Shown: piece after piece, positions 57,901-64,000 of the stretch
How the letters are laid out: each line of letters begins with the position of its first letter
How positions within the stretch are numbered: position 1 is the first letter of the stretch
Origin: Phycomyces blakesleeanus NRRL 1555(-)
Taxonomy: Eukaryota; Mucoromycota; Mucoromycetes; Mucorales; Phycomycetaceae
Direction of reading: 5' to 3'
Assembly: GCF_001638985.1 (NCBI RefSeq)
Contig: NW_017265189.1
Coordinates: 62,001-126,000, forward strand
DNA length: 64,000 nt
Program-made: the position numbers and the translations under genes
The notes under the pieces: model-generated
Database searches by the model: none
What the model was told of the DNA's origin: nothing
The model's input: only the letters and a program-made list of their open reading frames with translations

Positions 57901-59550
57901 CTACCCAACTCTGGAAGCCACTCCTCATCGCCCTCACACTTTGATTTCTGGATTTTAAGCAACTCTTTAAGCTGCACACAAATAGTGTGTGCACTTCTGG
58001 AATTGGGGTCATTCTTTCTCAATGCGAAACCCCCTCACATCGCCCACATGTCATATCATTTGCATCCTGCTCACTCAGCCCAGCAGATCGTAATTATGAC
58101 ATTACTGAGATCAAAGCCCTGGTCATAGTGTGGGGGATAAAGAAGTTTGTCTATTACTTGACTAGCACACATTTCACTGTAGTGACTGATCACCAAGCCT
58201 TCCAATACCTGTTGAAAACCTCTGATCTTCATGGGCGGCTGACTCATTGGGTCCTTCTACTACAAAGACACAGCTTTATCATTGTATATTGGTCAGGCAA
58301 AAAGAATTTGAGCCCAGATGATTTGTCACAATTTCTGATGATCAATGCCATTGGCATAGACAAACTTGTGACAGGGCAGGCTGGCAACCCCTTTTGCAAG
58401 AAAATAAAAGACATGCCTGAACTTTCTGCCAACTTTCTGTATTCTTGTTCACTACTGATGCACCGCTCCCAACTGGTCTTGTCTGTTGCCATATGCAAAG
58501 AGCTTTTCAAACTCCTACACTGTACCTTGCAATGATTTCAACAACATGTTTGCTTCAAGGACCTCTGACCCTGAGTCTCTCAGAAGGTGTTGTCTTGTGT
58601 AAACTGCCAGCAGTCAAAGTTCCCTCATCTCACACTAAGATTAATAGAGTCAGTCTCTCAAGAACCACTAGTGGCCCCATTTGACACCATTGCCATTGAT
58701 GCATTTGGGCTACTACCTCTCAGCCTGCAAGACCATAGGTATATCTTAGCAATACAATATTTATTCTCACAGTACGACATCTTAGTATCTTTGACAAGCT
58801 TCAACAAGTTCACCGTTATGGCTGCAATCTGCTTCAAAGTGTTCACTGAACATGGGCTACCAAGAATTATTCTCTCTGACAATAGCCAACCCTTCTTATC
58901 TGACCTATTGCTCACACTAGTCAGCCAACCTGCCATCATGCAAAGGTTTGCACCAGCATATCACCCCCAATCTAATAGAGAAGTAGAACATTTTATGACT
59001 ATACTAAGAAATATAATCGTCTGTAACATACATCAAAGCACTATACACTCCACTTAGGACCACTATCTGAAACTGTTTCAGCTTGCATACAACTTATCTT
59101 CCCACTTGTCTATACAATTCTTGTCCTTCTTCCTGATCCACAGCCGTGAAGCTAGAATTCTAGCTACCACAGCACAAGATTCTTAGCAGACAACTCCAAC
59201 TGACTAAATCTCTGATATCATGACTGCTTTGTCTTTAGCTCTGGACTTGGTTCAACTAATCAATTTATAATCACATGTCTTAAACATGTTTATACCCAGC
59301 CAGCTCTGGAAGCCACCTGGCTTTCAGATGGGGCAAGAAGTTCTTCTAATCTCCAATCTCCTCTTCAGATCTCAAAAGGCTGGCAAACTCACTTGTACCT
59401 AGAAAGGGTCTTATCGCATCACCCTGGTCTTTGGCAACCATTACTCTCTGCTTCCCCTCCACGTCTCCACTAATAGGAACCTCTACAATGTTCATGCCCA
59501 CAGGCTCAAGCTCTTCCATGCACCCACAGCTCCATTATCAATTGAAGATA
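54946..59550 (+). pseudogene. Ty3/gypsy retrotransposon gag-pol, decayed
   Basis: Gag begins at an ATG at 54946 and shows a capsid-like part (SLYKTETTLVGVSLDLLDKF) and a damaged zinc knuckle (CGYCKGAYCNKDC, about 55720). Protease at about 55900 has SALVDTGSTTTAICASS. Reverse transcriptase (56817-57944) has VAKKDGSLCFYINYHQLN, FFTLDLTALYWQIELD and LVYLDNIIIFSS, where the second catalytic Asp of YLDD is Asn. RNase H follows (SLSPADRNYDITEIKALVIV; its first Asp reads Asn). Integrase (58587-59057) keeps AIDAFG, LSDNSQPFLSD and AYHPQSNREVEHF, so a D, D, E set is visible. In-frame stops (for example near 54997, 55294, 55561, 57942) and at least one frame change make it non-functional. Confidence 0.93.
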
Positions 59551-59570
59551 CTTGTCTCTAAACTCCCAGT

Positions 59571-59828
59571 TGTTGTGTAAAGATCAAGATATTGTATCTC
59601 TGATAGAATGTACTGCTTGCAGTAGTTCTTTACTACTGCAAGTAGATACATGCAATTGCATAACACTTTTCTTTATTATCTTCTGTCTGTATCTCTGCCC
59701 ATCTTCTACTCATATAAATACACATCATCTCTTCTCAATAAAAGATTATCTTTCTTAAGCTCAAACTTCTGTCTCATTGTCAAATTTTCTAAACTAGTCT
59801 TGAATTCAAACTTATTCACCTATAGTCA
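59571..59828 (+). repeat. right LTR of the gypsy element
   Basis: About 258 bp beginning TGTTGTGTAAAG and ending TATAGTCA, aligned with the copy at 51207-51463. It contains TATAAATA (about 59714) and AATAAAAG (about 59738). No convincing 5-bp target duplication pairs its right flank (TTACT) with the left flank of the other copy (TGTAT). Confidence 0.87.
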
Positions 59829-60286
59829 TTACTGTATACCTCCACAATCTAACACACTAGAGGTGTTCTCAGAATTATTTTTTGATAAAGAATTCTTTAT
59901 CAATAAACAATAATATTTCTTTTTTAGAAGATTAATATGTGTCAAATATAGATGTCACTACGGGAAAAAATGGCGGTTTTTTGCTTTTGTGACATTGTTT
60001 TTGGCCTATAATAATTAAAAAATCACTAAAAATCCAATTTGAAACTAGAAAATCTCTGTTTTTTGAAAAGGTTGACAAAAAGCAAATTGACCACCTAAAA
60101 TTAAATCTCCTGATAGACAAAAGTAAGCTTTAACTACAGACTTTACATTTTTAGTAAATGTAGATTGCATTTGATGACTATTAAAAGTCAGAAGAAAAAG
60201 AGAAGAAAATATCTAAACTTTCTGCTGAGAAAATAAAATATGTTAAGACAATTTGAAAAAAAAAATGTATTACAAAAAAAAACAAA

Positions 60287-63238
60287 TTATAGGTCTGCAA
60301 GAGAACCAAGTGACAATTTTGGGCCGCGGTTAAGCTCTGACCACACTATGTATGTTGTTGTTGTTGTTGTTGTTGTTGTATTTATAGTCGCGTCCGACTT
60401 CACCAAACCAACCAATTCTTTGACATCTGCCAGGTGAACTACCTTTGGCTTCATTTGCCCATTGTTAATAACTGGTATACCATTTACCAAACGGACTGCC
60501 ACAATCTCTACAAGAGCAAGCGGCCATCTCTTGTTGTTGAGCTTGTGCTCAAAGAAGACAACAACTTTTCCGAAGAAATCCTTGTAAACCGGGGAGTATG
60601 CAGAATTTATGTTGCGGTTTTCATCAACCTGAATCTGTAATCTGATGTTATGTGCCTCCCTTACACAATTTTGGTCGAGTGCAGAGTCAATCACACAACC
60701 ATTGACAAATGCCTTGTGGCTAGTTTGTATAGCTGCTTCAATCATACTACACTCTTTCCCCTTTGATTCGTAGAAGTCTTCAAGAAGTTTCGAAAGACAA
60801 GAAATGCCTTCAAAACTATCTCGGATAGTTCTATTCCTCAAAGGCCCCCAGAACTCAATATCAGACCCAGCACCAACACGCTCACCCTCATCTGTTAACG
60901 GCCAACCAGCAGTGGAATCTTCATATTGTAAGTGTCATGCTGTTCTTGCTTCTGTAATCATGACAGTGGCTCCGGCCTCTGCTTGTCGTATTTGTGCTAA
61001 GCCAAGCATTATATTGCCAGCATTAACATTTATAGCAGAATTACTCTTGATAGCCCTTGAGTATTCACTGATTGCCCGTTCCACGGATCTGGCGCTATAT
61101 GCATGAGGTGGGCCGTATGCGTCAATCGTGAGAGGATAGTGCTGAAGAAGATGCTGGTTTATAGTGAAAATATTGATTTTGATTTTTCCACTTGTAAGCA
61201 GCGATTCCAGGTACATGTTCCATATTTCAAGTTTACTGAAGAAAAATAGTTAGAATAAATAATAGAATAACACATAGCTTTTACTAAAATATACCTTTTG
61301 ATAGAGGTTTGTTCCTCTGCTGATAACTCCCAGCTCATGAGTAGGTTACATGCTTGAACCAAGCCAAGTAACGCGTTCCGGGCAGTTGCATCTCCAATAC
61401 ACTCTGCCACCAGCGTAGGGACGACGAACAGAAGAAAGTCTGCCCAATCGACGGCCTTGAACGACCCGGGGTTCTTGTATACATCCCTCCAATCGCCATG
61501 GAAGGATGTAGGGATGGTATTTCTTGTTTTGTACATTGCTGTACCGATCTCCTTCCAAACACCAGAAGAAAGAGCAAAACAATGGTCTGTTCCGTAGGTA
61601 CCAGAAACCAAACCCCAGACCTGCTTGCTTATTCCATGGCAAAGTCCATGCATCTCATCGAGGGCAAAAAACAATGGTCCAGAGAATACCTTCAATGTTG
61701 CCAGGGGGGATTGTCCATTTAACCCTTTGCGGCTGGATGCACTGGCCTGGGAAAAATTCTGGAAACTTTCCAGCGTATGGATATTGGTGCTGGGCAAAGT
61801 TCTGAAGTATTGTCCGTGCTTGGGACATTGGCCGACAACATGACAGATACGGCAACCGTCTTTGCTCATATGTCCAGAATGACATGCCAACTTTGCTAAG
61901 GCGAGAATGTCACCAGTGACCATTAAGACATGTACCTTGGCACTAATGGTCTCGTTTGGTGTCTTGATGACCATCCCTTTGCTCTCCAACACCAGGAGCT
62001 CTTTCATCGTTGGTTCCATGAACGACCAGAAATTGGCAGGTGCACCTGGATCTGGGATCATTGCGATCTGGAGTATTCTGCTTCTCTCATACCGGACCAT
62101 GGGATTCAGGTTAAGAATGGTGGCATGGAGGATTGTTACAGAACCAGGAACATTGTGTGGCATGAATCCATCAACAGACAACGAAATTGCAATGTCATCT
62201 TTTCCGGAAAACAGATGTTTTGCTTGCTGGTAAACCTGGCCATCAAACACATCGGTTTTACTTCCATCCGAGCTTGACTCATGATTATGGCGGTAATGTA
62301 TATCTGCTCTTGTATCCTCGTTGGCTAACGCAAGAGCAAGTTGTCTCGCCAATGGAAGCTGTATCATTGTGGCAGTAGCAACCAGATCACCACCCTCAGT
62401 TTCTCCACGTCTTGTTTTGTACCGGCTTTGTCCACAGTTGGAGCACTCAGTCTGGGATAGACTGGTAAAGAGCATACATCCCCTCTAACAGATATCATGG
62501 ACTGTCTCTTCAACACCAGAGAAACGCTTCAAAAGCTTTTTGCTGAGATGAGAAGTACATGCTCTGTATGTAATACAAGTCGACGTTTCCAAAATGCTGT
62601 TGAAATGCTTGACTATCATTTCATGGGCATTGCGGAAGATACCAAAATCCTTAATGATCTTGAGGAACTCAAGGTTCTTTGCGTCGTCTTTGTCAGGGGT
62701 AGGTGCAGGCTGACTGAAGTCAAAAACCAAAGGAGATGTTTCGTTTTCAATGATATCCATGTCGTTGCCAAGTTCCGCATCATACTTTAACAAGGTAGAT
62801 AATAATTAGCATTATATAATAAGACATGTATATCTATATATATATATATCTTACCATAGACTCATCATTATCATCATTACTAAAGATATTCATAATTGGA
62901 TCATCATTATCTTCGCTGTTGAGTGTATCCATGATCTGATCTTTGATTGCATCAGCACGTTCTCTGCTTGTTTATGAAGGTAACAATATAATTAATTACA
63001 CTTTCTAATAGTATGTATGTGATTTGTAGATTTACTCGATAGTGTCATTTGAGACAGTGTTCAAAACAACACTGACTTGTCCAGGAACAAGCGTGGTCTG
63101 TGAAGTCTGGATATCATTGTGTCTTCTATGATGGTTCTTAAAGCATTGAGCTCTACAACTCTTGGCTTTTTTTAAATTGGTGTGGCGCTCTTTGCATTGA
63201 TTGCATTGGTAACTATCAAGGATTGAATTTGAAGACAT
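60287..63238 (-). CDS. CACTA transposase (Tnp2-like), possibly interrupted
   Basis: Exon 1 (about 63035-63238) encodes a Cys-rich start, YQCNQCKERHTNLKKAKSC, like a DNA-binding zinc finger. Exon 2 (about 62845-62960) is acidic. Later exons carry TECSNCGQSRYK, ISLSVDGFMPHN, SVTILHATILNLNP, IAMIPDPGAPANFWSFMEPT and KLACHSGHMSKDGCRICHVV, the pattern of Tnp2/Transposase_21 proteins; then DEMHGLCHGISKQVW and, after an intron at about 61240-61294, INQHLLQHYPLTIDAYGP. The frame meets a TAG near 62486, which could be an intron acceptor instead, and a TGA at 60935-60937. A TTG run near 60354 encodes a Thr repeat. It is thus recent but perhaps already dead. Confidence 0.85.
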
Positions 63239-63574
63239 TTTTTAGGTTGGAAATAAACACTTAAGAATAAAGGTATGAATATTGATAATTCCTTTTAAAT
63301 AATATGCCTTTATACTTAATAGCGTTGAGATTTGTATAGACTTAATGACTACAAGTAGGCAATGACATAGATGATACAAATATAAACTCAGGAACAGAAG
63401 CTAAAACATTGCGTAATAGCTGTTATTAGAACTACAGTAGCCCAATAATAATATTGGCTGGACCAATAGGTTAAACTCATTTATATGAAACTAATAATAG
63501 ACAATAGAAAATTTTTTTGGCCTTTATCTTTCTTTCACAACAATCCTTTTTCTCAGGTAAACCAAACTCTCAAC

Positions 63575-64000
63575 ATGAATAACACAGATAACAATTCCAT
63601 CTCTTTGCTACACGCCATGTACAATGAGATACTATCTTTGAAGGCAGGCCAAGAAAAGGCCAAACTTGAAATGAAGGCACAGATCGAAGAGTTGAAGCTC
63701 GAAATGAAGACAAGCATTGAAGATTTGAATTTGGAGATTACTGCTCTCCAGAGCCAACTGGAGAATAGAAACATTTCCAACCAACACACTTCGCCTTCTG
63801 TCTCTGCCATTGTAAGACAAAAAATAAACGAGTTGAATATATATTAATATGTCATTTAATAGTCTAGTGCTAATACCATCCGCAAACCGGTGAGCATATT
63901 CCATGAAATAACTTTAAAGCATATCTTCAAGATGATAAGTGAAGACCTTGGCATTGAAGTAACAAGTAACGAAAAGGCCACACTCGATATGTGTACAAAG
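63575..64000 (+). CDS. divergent coiled-coil ORF of the CACTA element (partial)
   Basis: Starts at the ATG MNNTDNNSISLLHAMYNEIL at 63575 and reads a strong heptad coiled coil (KLEMKAQIEELKLEMKTSIE). A probable intron (63810-63859, GTAAGA to TAG) joins to an open exon, SSANTIRKPVSIFHEITLKH, that runs off the window at 64000. It is transcribed away from the transposase with a 340-bp shared promoter. A second, DNA-binding or accessory transposon protein (TnpA-like role) is the likeliest reading, by position only. No family recognised. Confidence 0.6.

Larger units (their letters stand above)
59956..64000. mobile_element. CACTA-type DNA transposon, left end and body (right end outside window)
   Basis: The left terminus CACTACGGGAAAAAATGGCG at 59956 has the CACTA start and the GAAAAA tail typical of this superfamily. 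The preceding 3 bases are TGT, which would be one copy of the 3-bp target duplication. Inside lie a Tnp2-type transposase gene on the minus strand and a divergent coiled-coil ORF. The right terminus must be beyond 64000, so the extent and the second duplication copy cannot be checked. Confidence 0.78.

Overview
The window looks like nuclear DNA of an early-diverging filamentous fungus, most likely Mucoromycota (Mucorales-like). The signs are AT-rich intergenic DNA full of microsatellites, many short GT-AG introns, a chitin deacetylase, a FANCD2 orthologue (generally missing from yeasts and other Dikarya), and a dense island of fungal-type transposons. Species cannot be fixed from the sequence alone.

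From 1 to about 40.6 kb is a euchromatic-type gene region. In order it holds: a possible truncated divergent gene; FANCD2 (+, about 29 exons, 0.56-8.1 kb); an SREBP-like membrane-tethered bHLH factor (-); a cyclin-L-like cyclin (+); a single-pass membrane protein (-); a CREB/ATF-type bZIP factor (+); an O-fucosyltransferase-like type II membrane protein (+); an Ino4-like bHLH factor (-); a small unknown protein (-); a GPI-type chitin deacetylase (-); an atypical CDK-like kinase (+); a 155-residue unknown (+); a Sch9/Sck-type AGC kinase with a C2-like N-terminus (+); a universal stress protein (+); and a SAM-dependent methyltransferase with a myristoylation-like N-terminus (+). These do not form an operon or cluster. 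Shared themes are DNA repair, transcription control, nutrient and stress signalling, and the cell wall.

From about 42 kb to the right edge is a transposon island. A decayed minus-strand gene of unknown family was hit by a TA-flanked MITE with terminal inverted repeats (44192-49909). That MITE was then hit by a two-ORF LINE (44341-49698) with a 15-bp target duplication. Next come a decayed second LINE, an LTR, a decayed MULE-type transposase, a decayed Ty3/gypsy pol with its right LTR, and finally a CACTA (Tnp2-type) transposon. The CACTA element starts at 59956 and runs out of the window, with a divergent coiled-coil ORF at its right.

The points most worth a second look are: the replacement of the FANCD2 ubiquitin-acceptor lysine by cysteine; the three-level nested insertion; two GC-AG introns; a kinase lacking the usual catalytic-loop lysine; a truncated SREBP; and repeated T-tract/A-tract junctions in non-coding DNA. 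I saw no CRISPR array, rRNA gene or convincing tRNA gene.
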